A stretch of 64,000 nt of DNA from Haematococcus lacustris (Eukaryota; Chlorophyta; Chlorophyceae; Chlamydomonadales; Haematococcaceae), in the NCBI GenBank assembly GCA_030144725.1, contig JASKMD010000024.1, positions 7,395,932-7,459,931 of the forward strand, written 5' to 3'. Positions 35,308 through 46,304 of this stretch are shown piece after piece. Numbering within the stretch: the first letter of the stretch is position 1; the number at the start of each line of letters is the position of its first letter. The notes under the pieces were generated by a model, which worked only from the letters and a program-made list of their open reading frames with translations, was not told the origin of the DNA and did not search any database. The translations under genes were made by a program, and so were the position numbers.

Positions 35308-35632
35308 ATGGGAGCTTACGACGAGGTGGAGATTGAGGACATGCAGTGGGACGAGGAGCTGAAGGCATACACGTATTCCTGTCCCTGCGGCGACCTATTT
35401 CTTATCACGTTGGTACGTCGGCACCTGCAACCCCCTGTAGCCATGACCGGCCTAGCTGGTGCTGGGTCTCCTTTTTACCCAGGACGAGCTGAAGCGCGGC
35501 GAGGAGATTGCGCGGTGCCCCAGCTGCAGTCTGTACATCACCGTGGTCTACAACCCCGAGGATTTCCAGGAGGAGCCGCAGCCGCCCCCAAGCCTTCCCC
35601 CGGCTTCAGTCACCGTAGATGTTGTGGCGTAG
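35308..35632 (+). CDS. DPH3: Diphthamide biosynthesis protein 3 (DPH3/KTI11), two exons
   Basis: DPH3 is the small CSL-type zinc/iron protein that donates electrons to the DPH1-DPH2 radical enzyme in diphthamide synthesis on elongation factor 2; in yeast (Kti11) it also works with Elongator in tRNA wobble-uridine modification. Exons are 35308-35412 and 35483-35632, with intron GTACGT...CCCAG in phase 0. The 84-residue product starts [20 protein letters not shown] and carries the four metal ligands as CxC (Cys25, Cys27) and CxxC (Cys47, Cys50), with [10 protein letters not shown] near the end. Length and motif order match the family. It is a cytosolic or nuclear protein with no targeting peptide. 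It is intact, not clustered with related genes, and ends in a short Pro-rich tail. Confidence 0.95.
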
Positions 35633-38600
35633 TAGACGGCTGGGTTTACAGCTGCACAGAGGAGCGTGTGTGAGGCCTGGGTGGACATAGGCAATACACA
35701 TGGTGCAAACAAGGCAGCCTGTGGCAACCTGTGGCAACCACGTGAGCCTGCAGCTTTGACAGGAGGCCAATGACAGCTGGTTGCTGCTCGCTGTGCCCCT
35801 TTTTTGGGTCAGTGATGCATGGACCACCGCAGCACCATGTGTAGTCTAGCCAGCGAGACAAGCCCGCAGTGTGGGAGATACCCACACCATGTGGCAGAGA
35901 AGGATGTCGGGGTAAGGGAATGTGGCAGGCCAGACTCATGCCCAAGGGCAGCAGCAGCCATGCAGCAACCTAGCACCAGAGTGACAACAGGCATGGCCTG
36001 TTGACCCGGCTTCCTTCAAGGCCAGGTCCATGCTGATGTGGAGGAGGGAGTTTGACCTAAGCCAGTGTTGAAGTCATGGCCCCTCCTGCACCTGACAGAG
36101 TACAACAGCCGGATATGGACTGCATGACATTGCGTACAGGCTGCTGTGCAGCCGCTGCCTAAAAGTTGAGATCAGTGTGATTACTTGCCAGGCCACGCCA
36201 GGTGTGGTGAGCGGTGCAAGGGGGGGACATACTCACAGTATGCGGCAGGCTCCTGCGATGCTACTTACAAAGAGAATGTACATATGTTCTTCTGTGACTG
36301 TAGCTTCTAGAATGGTGTCGCCAGCGACACAGATATATCCATGCATGCCACCAAATATTGAAAGTGTGAAGTCGATGTTAGTACATAGTGAGGCGCGACC
36401 TACCCTCCCTCATAGACCCACTACAAGCACACTGCGATTCTGTCAATGCCCTTGTTCTCAGCACTTTGATTCATTCAATGCCCAGTGCCCCAACCACAGC
36501 CTCACCCCTGACTGCAACAAGCGCATACAGCGCCCAGGAATGCAATGCATGCACGTTGTTATGTGTACCTGATAACTGAAATGGTGACGGGTGTGTGGTT
36601 TCCAGTGATGCAGCCAGCACCAGCAACAAAGGCCCTGAACCTGCCTGCCCCAGCCCCTGGCCCTGACCCGAGCTCTCCCCCTCCCCACCATGATCCATGA
36701 TCGTTGACTGGACAATAACAGCAACACATGCAGTTGCCTGTTCCGCGCACCTCACGATGCAAAACCGTGCAGCTCAACACTGCACCACCACCCCTTCATC
36801 AATGCATGCAGAGCTGATGACCCATTGGCGCCCTGGTTGCGCTGACTGACAGGCAACAAAGCAATGCTGTGCCAAGTGCTGGTCCCAATTAAGCAATGCT
36901 GTGCGGTCCTGTCCAGGCAACACCCTGCATGACATAGCCCCAGTCCGACCCGGACACCGCATGGCCCCCCCACATGTGCATGGAAGTTCCACCGGTGGGC
37001 AACACACATCACACGTCACACCTCCAGCACACCAAACACTGAGCCTGTGGCCCCTGGCGGGTCCTCCTGCCAGGTGGTGGCGGAACACATGCTGGGAAAG
37101 CTCGGGACACAAGTAACCAGTGCCAAGTGAGGGTGCTGTTGCCATTGTGCTGGGCTGCAGGATGAATGCCACAGTCCTTGCAAGACACCCAACAACACAG
37201 GGGCCCCCCTGCCCCTGCCCTGACCCCTTGGACCCCCCTGCAGTGCTCATAACAGCTAGACTGCCTACCCTGCCCAAGGGCACCCTGTTTCACTGGTGCC
37301 ATGTGGCGGTGAGGCATGGACAGTGGGGCCTTGTGTGTTAGGCTGCCCGCCACAGCCAGTCATGCTGCTCAAGACAGGGGCTTGCTTCCAAGCCTACCCT
37401 AACCCTTGCCCTACCCTTCCATGGTCTTGCCCATCCCCTGACCTCGACCCACAGCCCTGGCCCTTGCCTGGGCCGGGCCTTGGACTCATGGGCCCGGGTC
37501 TCCCCTAGCCCACCCCACCCGCCACTGCCCCACCATCACGCATGTGTCACCCTCAATGCTGCCTGCAATGACCAGTGCTGCCTCCTCTGTTCCTGCCAGT
37601 GCCGCTGCTGCTGGGCACTGTAGTTTCTTGCATTGGCATGGGGTTCATCCGAGCAGTATGTGTTCGCCTCCCTGCCCCCCTATGCCCGGCCAAACTGTCT
37701 GCTTGCGCCCCCTACCCGCTGCCCAGCCTGCAGCCCAACATTTGCCCTGCTGCCCCTGGTGGTACCCTCACCTCTACACCCGATATGGCTGGATCGTGAG
37801 TATGACTACCCACGCCTCAGCCAGCCTGCTGTAGTAGGTTATGAGCCAGCACATAATCCTGCCACAAACCTACTACCAAGAACCCCCCCATTTCTTCCTC
37901 CTCCTCCTCCTCCTCCTCCACTGTGGGGCTACACCCAGCCATCCCACTGCACCACTGCCCCTCTGACACAGCAATTCTCTCTTAGATCAATAAGCTCCGG
38001 GCCCACACCACGCAAGTGCTGGGCCCAGACCCGCTTGTAACCCTAACCCTAAACCCTAACCCTAAACCCTAACCCTACACCTTCAGCCTTCAGCATGAAT
38101 CCTAACCCTGCATGTGTGTGTTTTTGTGTGAGGTGGGTTCTCCTACCGTGTTGGCACCGCCTTATCACAGACCCGGGTGCCACAGCAGGCCTCATGTCAC
38201 ACTCCCACTCCCATTTTGCTTAACCTGGCAACACCCTGCGAGGCAAAACGGCGGTTCAGCACATCGGATGCTGGCTGCATTCCTTGAACCACGAGGTGCT
38301 GCTCTAGGCTGCTGCAGCCCCTAGGGAGCCACAGGACTTGGAGCGGGGTACCCTGCTGCCTGCTGCTAACACAGGATGCACTGGTGGGCATCAGGCAGTT
38401 CCCTGCCTCCCCTGAAGCATGAGATGGACACCAATACCCTGCTGCCCACTGCTGCTTCCACTGGGTGCACTGCATGCACTGGGTGCATATGGGAGTGCAG
38501 AGACGGAGTAGGTGAAGCATTACTTGGAGCTTCACCACAGGCAGGCGGGCAGGCGGGCAGCGGCAGCGGCAGAGGCAGCGGCAGCCATGGCGGCCCATCA

Positions 38601-39054
38601 CATCACAATAGCGGTGCGATGGCTGCAGTCGGTGCACCTGCCCTGCAGTTCCCCTTGCATGTGATCCAAGCCTCATGAGCCAAACTGCCTATGCGCTCTG
38701 CTCACCTGTTGACTTCATCTCAAGACATGTGTACATCTGCCTGCACGGCCTTGTCAGTCAGCTGGTGCAGCAGGCTTGCCTGCACGACACGGGCATCGTT
38801 GGAGGTGAGCTGGAGAGGGTGAGGATAACTGGTATACACTGCATTCTGTATATGTATACAGAGTCACAACAGTGGGAGGGTAGCAAGGGCACGCCCTAAG
38901 GCTACTCTCCCCCCTGATGCACGCCCGACGGCGAGGGCGTAGTCTTTCTTTCTTTCTTTCCGAGTCACAACATTATATATTTTTCAGCCTTTGAATTGCC
39001 CCTCACGGTTCAGAGGGTAGTGGCACATGTGCTGGTGGTAGATGGATGGCTTAC
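35633..39054. other. Intergenic region between DPH3 and the kinase gene
   Basis: About 3.4 kb without a gene I can support. It holds a telomere-like tract at 38038-38079, Pro/Cys-rich frames around 37640-37880 on plus (EQYVFASLPPYARPNCLLAP) that look like decayed coding or mobile-element sequence, GC-poor stretches near 36260-36380, and a (CTTT)n run at 38947-38960. Confidence 0.4.
38038..38079. repeat. Interstitial telomere-type repeat
   Basis: Alternating ccctaa and ccctaaa units make about six repeats. Read on minus this is TTAGGG mixed with plant-type TTTAGGG. It is internal to the window, so it is interstitial, perhaps from break repair or an old chromosome end. Confidence 0.85.
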
Positions 39055-42000
39055 TCAGTGGATTAGGGGCAGGGCGGGGGCCCTGCTGCTGCTGCTGCCG
39101 CTGCTCTTGCTGCTGCTTGCCCTGCTGACCTTGGTGTGCAGCAGCAGCAGCACGTCCTCCTGTGTCAGCTCAGAGGTGGCGCCTGAGGAGCAGCGAGCCA
39201 GCATCCCCTCCACTGAGGCCAGGGCATCCTGCAGGCAGCAGGAGGAGGGACGACCATCACACGGGGCCTGCCTGGGTCACTCTGACATCGCCCTGACCTG
39301 CAGCAGCATTACCACTCTGCCTCTGTCAGACGCTGTGGGTGGAGGCAGGGTGGAGGGTGGAGGGTGGAGGGTGGAGGGTGGTTGGAGGTAGGGTTAAGGA
39401 TGGGGGCGGTGGTAAAGGTAGGGTGAGGGATGGGCCTGGGGGTGGAGGGCAGGTGCAGGTGCCAGGTGGTGCTGTTGGGAGTGAGAGTGGCAATCACACA
39501 AGGAGTGTCAGGAGCAGGAGCAGCGGGGAGGCAGCTGGCACCACAGCAGGGTGGTTGGTGCCAGGCACAGCAGCTCCCCCACCTGGACGGCACAGGTTCG
39601 AGCTGCACCCCACAGCGTCCCCTGCTGCTGTGCTGCCACCGTCACACTGGGCAGACGGCAGTAGGCTGAGTCAGGGCTTGCGCCAAACTCCCAGCTGCCC
39701 CCTCCTGGGCTCAGGCTGCTGCTCAGGGTGATGGCGTGGGAGGTGAGGGGGATGGGGACAGCGGCAGGGTTGGTGGGGCTCCCATCACAAGCTCGGCACG
39801 CTGGCGGGGGTAAGGGGGACGCTAGGGCAGGTGGGGCAGGTAGGGGCTGGGTTGAGAAGGCACTCCGTGTGGGGCAGGGTGGGTGGAGGGTGTGGGGCAC
39901 AGGCGGAGGTACAGCTGCGGGGAGGGCATGGTTTGGCGCTGCAGTCGCAGCTTCAACAGACTTTGCTTTGCCCTCCGCCTTCCCACTGCCAACTCCCTGG
40001 GCCATGCCAGTCCACCCACCTGCTCCGGCAACCCCCCTGTCACCCACCCTCTCCGCAGCTGCCGCCCCTGCCCCCCCTGCTCGGGGTAGTGATTGGATGC
40101 CTTCGGCCTGTGTCACACTGTCACTCACCCCATCCCTACCACTGGCACCAGCCTTGCCCCCAAGCCCAGCTGGTGTGCAGCTGGCTGCTGGGCCAGGCTC
40201 TTGGGTGCTCATCGGTGGCGGGGTCGCGGTGACGGCAGCAGCAGCAGCAGCAGGAGGAGGAGGAGGAGGAGAGGAGGGGCCAGACAGCTTGACTGCTGGC
40301 AGCTCCAGTGACCTGATGAACGCCAAGGCGGCCGCCCTACCTCCCTCAGGCGGCTGGACCTGCTGCTGCCTGGCCCTGCCGCCCTCTCGCACACCCCCAC
40401 CCTGCACCCTGGGCTGGCTGCTGGGCAGAGTGGCCGGTTTACGCTCCTGGCCCTCAGCGTGATCGCTACGGAGTGAGAAGGGGAGTGAGGCAAGGGGGGT
40501 GGGGGCCGGGAGGGGCGGCTGGCGGGGGGGGCGGCCAGACAGGGGCAGGTTGGAGACCCAGGGGTGCGCCAGGGCCTGGGTGGCTGTGAGGCGGTGCTCC
40601 GGGTCAGTGACCAGCAGGCTGCAGATGAGGTCCTTGGCCCTGAGACACCGCACGGCAGCAGATGCAGCACGAGCTGGCATGACACAGCAGCAGCAGCAGC
40701 AGCAGCAGCGGCAGCAGCGGCGGAGGCGGCGGCGGCGGCAGCAGCAGCAGCAGGGGCAGCAGCGGCAGCAGCAGCAGCAGCAGCGGCAGCAGCGGCAGCA
40801 GCGGCAGCAGCAGCAGCAGCGGCAGCAGCGGCAGCAGCGGCAGCAGCGGCGGCGGCGGCGGCGGCAGCAGCAGGGGCAGCAGCGGCAGCAGCAGCAGCAG
40901 CAGCGGCAGCAGCGGCAGCAGCGGCAGCAGCAGAAGCAGCGGCAGCAGCGGCAGCAGCGGCGGCGGCGGCGGCGGCAGCAGCAGCAGGGGCAGCAGCACT
41001 AGCGGCAACAGCAAGGGGCTGCAGCAGGTGCATTAATTGTACATGGCGAGGCCTAGGCTGATGTGCAGGCTCAACCCTCCAGACCTCCCATTCTCACTCT
41101 CATACCCAGGGTGAGCAGTCTTTCTCTCACTCTTGTGTGACGAACGCCCACACGGGGTCGCTGAAGGTGAAGGCCCCCTTGCGGATCTGATCAAACATCA
41201 CAGGCTCACTCTCTGACCAAAAGGGGGGGTAGCCGCCTGCATGGCCATGCAAGCTCAGCATGGCACTTCAATCTTTACCTGGCACTCATGTCGGGCGCCC
41301 AAGGACATTGACAGGCATGGCTGGAAGGTGGTGGTGGTCAGGGTCAGAGGTGGTCAGGGGCTGGGCAAGTGGTGGCAGGCGCATCCTGGGCTGGAGTGTT
41401 TAGGAACCTCTACGGCAAACACAGTTGCTGCGTCCAGGTCGTAAAGTCAGGCTTTTCCCTGCCAGCTTCTCGGTGCTTTGATCCTCTGCGACGCTGATGC
41501 TGGATCCTTTGCGCAGCGCCGGCCTAAGACCCTGGTGCTCCAGGTGCCACAGGGGGTATGGCCGGAGCAGCAGCTGGAGCAGCAAGCTGGGGTGGTTGGG
41601 GCAAGCTGGGGTGGCTGGAGCGTGTTGGCTGGCTGGCTGGTTCAGCCCGTGCAGGTTAACCCTAAGTTTATCCCTACCTCTACCCCTACCCCTTACCCCT
41701 ACCCCAACCCTGCAGCTAGTTCGGCAGGCTTAACTCTCACCCAGCAGTATGAAGAGCACCACGCCAGCACTCCACATGTCCACCCCAGGGCCGTACTGGT
41801 GCCCCTTGAGGCCCATGATCACCTCAGGCGCTACGTACTGCACGCCAGGTCAGGTGTGGCGAGGTGAGGTGTGGTGAGGTGAGGAGAGGAGAGCTGGGGG
41901 GCGGGGGGCGCGGGGGAGGGAGAGGGGGGTTTAGCTCACACATGCGGGCAATAGTTCACACTTGTCCGCGGCTGCGGGCATCAACTAAGCAAGGATGCTG

Positions 42001-45000
42001 GCTCGCGGTGGCCTTGCCAGCCCACAGTTTGCGCCCCACGGTGCGGTGCGGTGCGGTGCGGTGCAGTGCGGTGCCGTGCGGTGCGGTGCGGTGTGGTTTG
42101 GTGTCGTGTCGGGTCAGGTCAAGCCGGCAGCACAGTCAGGAGGCGTCCGGGCTGTTGGTCAGCACCACACTTGCCTGGGGCGTGCCGCACACTGTCTGCA
42201 GGCCAGCATCAGGGGCGATGCGCTTGGCCAGGCCAAAGTCTTCACAGAGCAGGAGCAGGGGCACAGGCAGTGCCGGTGGCAGTGTGAAGCGGGGGGCTCA
42301 TTCAACATGGAACTCATAACTTGTTTGACTGTGGGTAATCTCTCCACTCTCTGGCCAGAGAGGGGGGTCAGCCGCCTGCATGGCCGAGGGGATGTTGCAG
42401 GTGACCCAGATGACCTAAAGCAGGCCTACAGCAACATCTTATGCCTCCCAGCCCCTTTGTCACAAAGTGATAATGCTAGTGGGCATACTCCCAGCCCTTG
42501 TGGCCTGCAGGGCACCTCACCCGCTATCTTGATGTGGCGTATGTCGCCGGCGCTGGCCAGCAGCAGGTTCTCCAGCTTCAGGTCCCGGTGCACCACGCCC
42601 CTGCCCAGCAGAGCAGGTGGGCAGGCAAAGCAGGTAGGCAGGTGGGCAGGCAGGCAGGCGGGTGGGCAGGCAGGCAGGTGGGCAGGCAGGCAGGCGGGCA
42701 GGTGGGCGGTTAGGAAGGTATGGGGCAAGACAGGCACTGCTTTCTAGTAGGACATCACAGCACCTCACATCCTCACACCCTCACAGCTCACACCCTCACA
42801 TCCTCACAGCACCTCCCACCCCACAACCTCAACACAGCACCTCCAATCCCTGGGCTGCTGCAGGGCGGTTGTGCGGGATGCAGGAGAAGTGGTCCACCTG
42901 CTGTGGAGGTACTGGATGCCCCGCAGCAGCTGCACAAAACAGCAGCGCGCCTCCTGCTCAGTGAAGCTGCCCCGGCTAAGCACTGCCTCCAGCAGCTCTC
43001 CGCCCGTCAGCATCTCAGTGATTAGGTACACCTGGTGGGCAACAGCTACCACAAAGGCTGGGCGCTGAACATGGTCTGCAAGGAGCAGTGAGTAAGTCTT
43101 GCCAACCACATCTGCAGCGTCCGGCTGGCAAGATCGCACAGAAACCACATAGGCTGGGCGCTGGACATGGTCTGCAAGGAGCAGCGTGTGGGTTTTGGCC
43201 ACCACAGTTGCAACGCAGCAACGCAGCTCGTTGCTCTTCTACACAGGCATGGCACACTGAAGGTTGGGGTCAAGGAGGGGGGTGAGGGGCCTCCTTTGCA
43301 TCTAGGGGAGGTTGTGGGAGCAGGCTGCGTCCCCTCCAGGTGGAAGCTCCTCCCTAAATGCACGCCGGCTCTGCTGGAGTAGTCTCCTTCTTCTCTTCAC
43401 CTTTTCCTTTCGTCTTCTTCTTGCAACGCCAGGCTGGCAAGATGTGAGCGTGGAACATAGCTGCCAACACTTGCTCCCACTATCACACCTGCTGCTTGTC
43501 CCACTGCTTGACCCGCACTGCTACTAGCCACGGGCACATCACCTTGCTTGTCCATCACCAGCTCCCTTGACCTGCCAATGCTACCTGGCCGCACCTTGTC
43601 TTCTTCATAGTACTCCCTTAGGTGGATGACCTGCACGCATGAACACCTCACCTTGTCCCACCATCCGACAACACGGTCACACTGTGCGATGTTGGGAGTG
43701 AGAGACAGTGGAGCGCCTGGTCATGCCATGCAAGCAGCATGTTGGCCGATTCCCATGTACATCAGGGTCTAGTGGGCCCGCCCCTGCTGCATCTCACGTT
43801 TTTGTGGTGCAGCGTACACAAAATGTCAATCTCCTTTAAGATGTCGTCCCTGTGCGTGTCAGGCATTGCACAACATGGTACTTGCCATGCTGGTTAGACC
43901 GTCGCCTTGATCCTAACCTAGCAAGTGAACAGTAATCCCCACGAGCTTCAATGCATTCAATCCTTCAGTGCGTCCACTCTACGGATGGGCCCCTCTCTGC
44001 TGCCCTGGTAGGGCTGGCCGTGTTTGTGTGCCAGCCACGAAGCATGTGGATCCAGCTGGACAGTTCATGGGGTTGGCGTACTCTTCCGCCCAGACCTTGA
44101 CCCTCTGAGCTACCAAGGAGTCTAGGTTGTGTCGGTGATGAGGGCCCGTCTACTTGAATCACTCCGTGAAGGTCAGCCGTGACAACCCTAACTTGCTTGA
44201 AAAGGTCACGACTGTCTCAATGCACAGCAATTAGCATCGCAACGACTTGGAATAAGCGGAAGGGCACCAAACCAGTGCCCGGCAACACACTCGTAGTAGC
44301 AGACCAGCTGGACCGGTGACCTGACCAAGGGCCAGGGGCGACAAGCCAGTGGCCTGAACAATGCCCACCACAACACCAAGCGGTGGCTAGCATCGATCCA
44401 GCCCCACCTCAAGCACCTTGCAGCAGCCAGCTCAGCCAGCACCTCCCTGGAGGCCAACCTGAAGCACATCACCGTCACCCTGGGCACATGGGGTGCGGTG
44501 TGGGAGGTGAACCTGGACCCCAAGTAGGCAAGGCAGAGGTTGAGGCTGTACAAAGCCCAGGACCGGGCGAAGAAGATGAGGGTGGGTAGGTGGGTGGGTG
44601 GGTGGGTCATGTATTGGGAGGTGGTGGGTGGGCATGCAGTAAAATAGTAGTTGACTGTGCCATGCCTAACCTGGTGCCACCATGTCAGCCACCCTGTGTG
44701 CCTTGTGTGCATGACTGCAGCTGTAGGAGGAGATGGCATAAGTGTGCATGAAGCGCCCCAAGCGTGTCGAGCAGCTGGTGGTCGTCTTTGGCGCAGCTGG
44801 CATTGACACCCGGGGAGGCTGGGGCGGATGCGGTGCTGCGAACCCGCTGCAAGCCCCAAACGCAAGCCCAAAGGCCTGCAGACTGGAAGCCCCCAGCAGG
44901 GTGGGTGGACCACGGCATCCAGCCTGGAGCTGGGATTTGGCCTGGAGCCAGCAGCGTGACCAGGCAGTTTAGGGACGGATGTGGTGCCCGCATACGGCCC

Positions 45001-46304
45001 ACCGCATCCTGCCACTGCCCCCATGCAGCCAGGCGGCCACATAGCCAGCAGCCTCAGAGCCTGGACCCAGCACTCCCTCACCAGCCAAGCGCAGCAAGCG
45101 CACCAAGACTGAGCAGGCAGCTGAGCCTACCCAGCACATTAAAAGCAAAGGCAAGGGCAAAGGCAAGGGCAAAGCCAAGGCTGTAGAAGCCAAACAGCAA
45201 GGCAGGTGGCTGGACAGGGACTGAACATGCAGCGCATTGGGGAGAGCAGATGGCGCCCACTGGAGCTGTGCCAGTGGCCAGACCTGCCTGAGGTGCCAGC
45301 CAAGGGCAAGGAGTACTCTGAGCTGGGCTACAAGCCGCTGCGAGAATGGCCACCCAAGGCCCATGTACGACTTCTACCCTGTACGCTACATGCACAACAT
45401 GCACGTCTCAGACATGCACAACTCTGCCCAGGTCGTGTGTGCCCCCTTCAAGCTTTTACCAGCTCACAATGAGTGCATGCATGTCATGCCAACTCTAGGC
45501 TATAGCCCTGTCACAGGGGTCAGGCAAAAGTGTAGGTGGAAGGCGGCCATGCCGTGTGCATGGGAACATAGCTCCACACAGACAAAACACCACCCCTAGT
45601 GAAGGGACCTGATCTACCTGTCGAGGTAATAAATGGCGCCATACCTTGTACTCTCGTTCTCTCGCACTTGCTGCCCTACTGGAGGTAAGCTCATGATCTT
45701 ACACGCGTACTCAGCGCGTGTCTGCTTGTCGACGGCCACTCTGACAACGGAGAAACCTGTAGGATAAGGAAAACTCACTGCTGCTTCAAATCACCGAAGA
45801 ATCACGTGGCAGGAAGGTAGACGCACCGCCTGTGCCCAACGTCTTGCCAAGGCGGTACACCTCTCTGACCTTGCGGTCCGTTCGCAACTTGCACCTGTGC
45901 ATAATTTGGCTCAGATGCCAAATCCATCTCGCATTGAATTTGCGCGGCTGGCGGCGTCAAGCAGCGGTCTGATGTGCTTACATGTAGCGACTTGCTGAGT
46001 TGCTGGGTTCTTGAACATTGCTCGCAGCTTGTTTCAAGTCAGGCACCAGATGCGTTAGGGCACTGCTGTCTCCGTGTCCTGCTTCCGTCTGCTCTTCGCC
46101 CTTTTCCTCACGTGCGTCCATCTCCGGGTCACTAGGTTTCCCAATTGACAATTGTGCGAGCGGCGCTGCTGCAGAGCTGCATTTCTGCTGTTCTGAGTGT
46201 GAAGCGGCAGCGGCCTTGATGTCCGGCTCAAAATCATTCCAGCATCGCGGGTAGTCCTGGTGGACTACTTCGCTAACTTGAGGTACACTAATAGCGCAGC
46301 CCAT
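39055..46304 (-). CDS. CaMK/CDPK-like serine/threonine protein kinase, 12 exons, N-myristoylation signal
   Basis: Exons: 46304-45982, 45894-45827, 45756 to about 45672, 43849-43798, 43630-43595, 43031-42898, 42600-42521, 42239-42175, 41837-41741, 41236-41131, 40639-39583 and 39228-39055. They join in phase to about 758 residues. The start MGCAIS fits an N-myristoylation site plus a palmitoylatable Cys3, as in CDPKs. Kinase motifs in order: Gly-loop LGKTLGTGGFSVV (124-135), ATP Lys150 (YACKIM), alpha-C Glu165 (LKEIDIL), hinge LITEML, HRDLKLEN (Asp239), DFGLAK (Asp260), YVAPE (282-286), DMWSAGVVLFIL and HRLTATQALAHPWV. It should phosphorylate Ser/Thr targets at a membrane. No EF-hands or clear calmodulin site are seen in the long Pro-rich tail, which ends with SELTQEDVLLLLHTK. 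The Lys150-Glu165 spacing is short, so a small exon or the exon 3 boundary may be wrong. Confidence 0.8.
40680..41010. repeat. CAG/CGG trinucleotide-rich tract in a kinase intron
   Basis: About 330 bp of mixed cag, cgg and caggggcag triplets, with two similar 120-bp blocks, sits in the kinase intron between exons 10 and 11. The long Ala, Gln/Arg and Leu/Pro frames across it are repeat artefacts. The intron reading is supported by a phase-2 splice (QE|AKDLIC) across it. Confidence 0.85.
42040..42110. repeat. GGTGC pentanucleotide microsatellite
   Basis: ggtgcggtgcggtgc-type repeats run for about 70 bp in the kinase intron between exons 8 and 9. There is no coding role. Confidence 0.8.
42612..42716. 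repeat. GGCA/GGTG tetranucleotide-rich repeat next to kinase exon 7
   Basis: gggcaggcaggcaggtgggc-type units form the pyrimidine-rich strand (on minus) just upstream of the exon 7 acceptor. They probably serve as its polypyrimidine tract. Confidence 0.75.
43054..43199. repeat. Short direct duplication in a kinase intron
   Basis: gctgggcgctg, one variable base, then acatggtctgcaaggagcag occurs at about 43058 and again at 43151, with similar flanks (ttttggccaccac versus cttgccaaccac). It is noncoding. Confidence 0.7.
44340..45600 (+). pseudogene. TnpB/Fanzor-type nuclease fossil inside a kinase intron (antisense)
   Basis: Plus-strand pieces read NNAHHNTKRWLASIQPHLKH, LEANLKHITVTLGTWGAVWE then a stop, LYKAQDRAK, KQ/EQLVVVFGAAGI-type sequence (44768-44815), ADWKPPAGWVDHG, PSPAKRSKRTKTEQAAEPT, a Lys-Gly linker and QGRWLDRD at 45205, where the frame stops. 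The DRD is the RuvC-III catalytic Asp region of the TnpB/Fanzor family. There are several stops and frame changes. There is also little room between GADAVLR and ADWKPPAG for the expected RuvC-II/first zinc CxxC part, so it looks deleted. It lies in the 1.8-kb kinase intron 3, opposite in strand. Family assignment rests on motifs and memory of Haematococcus proteins. Confidence 0.6.
45461..45600 (+). mobile_element. 3' tail of the TnpB/Fanzor element
   Basis: cagctcacaatgagtgcatg, the ccaactctaggc stretch and the gtcacaggggtcaggc stretch match, in the same order, the tails of the copies at 55.3 and 63.4 kb. A short hairpin (ccatgc / gcatgg) lies where those copies have a longer one. A small fragment of the same tail, agctcacaatgagtgcatgc, is also at 4043. 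Confidence 0.6.

Noticed and set aside
35606..35994. Minus-strand frames overlapping the 3' side of DPH3
   Set aside because: They have no domain, no splice signals and a composition typical of random GC-rich DNA.
40209..41061. Polyalanine, polyglutamine and Leu/Pro frames near the kinase
   Set aside because: They come from a CAG/CGG triplet tract inside a kinase intron; the kinase frame splices across it in phase.
42426..43205. Separate small minus-strand genes with kinase fragments
   Set aside because: The fragments (LITEML, HRDLKLEN, DFGLAK) are exons of a single kinase and join in phase.
44080..44135. tRNA-like D-arm (ggtagctcagagggt on minus)
   Set aside because: No anticodon arm, T-arm or acceptor stem could be folded around it.
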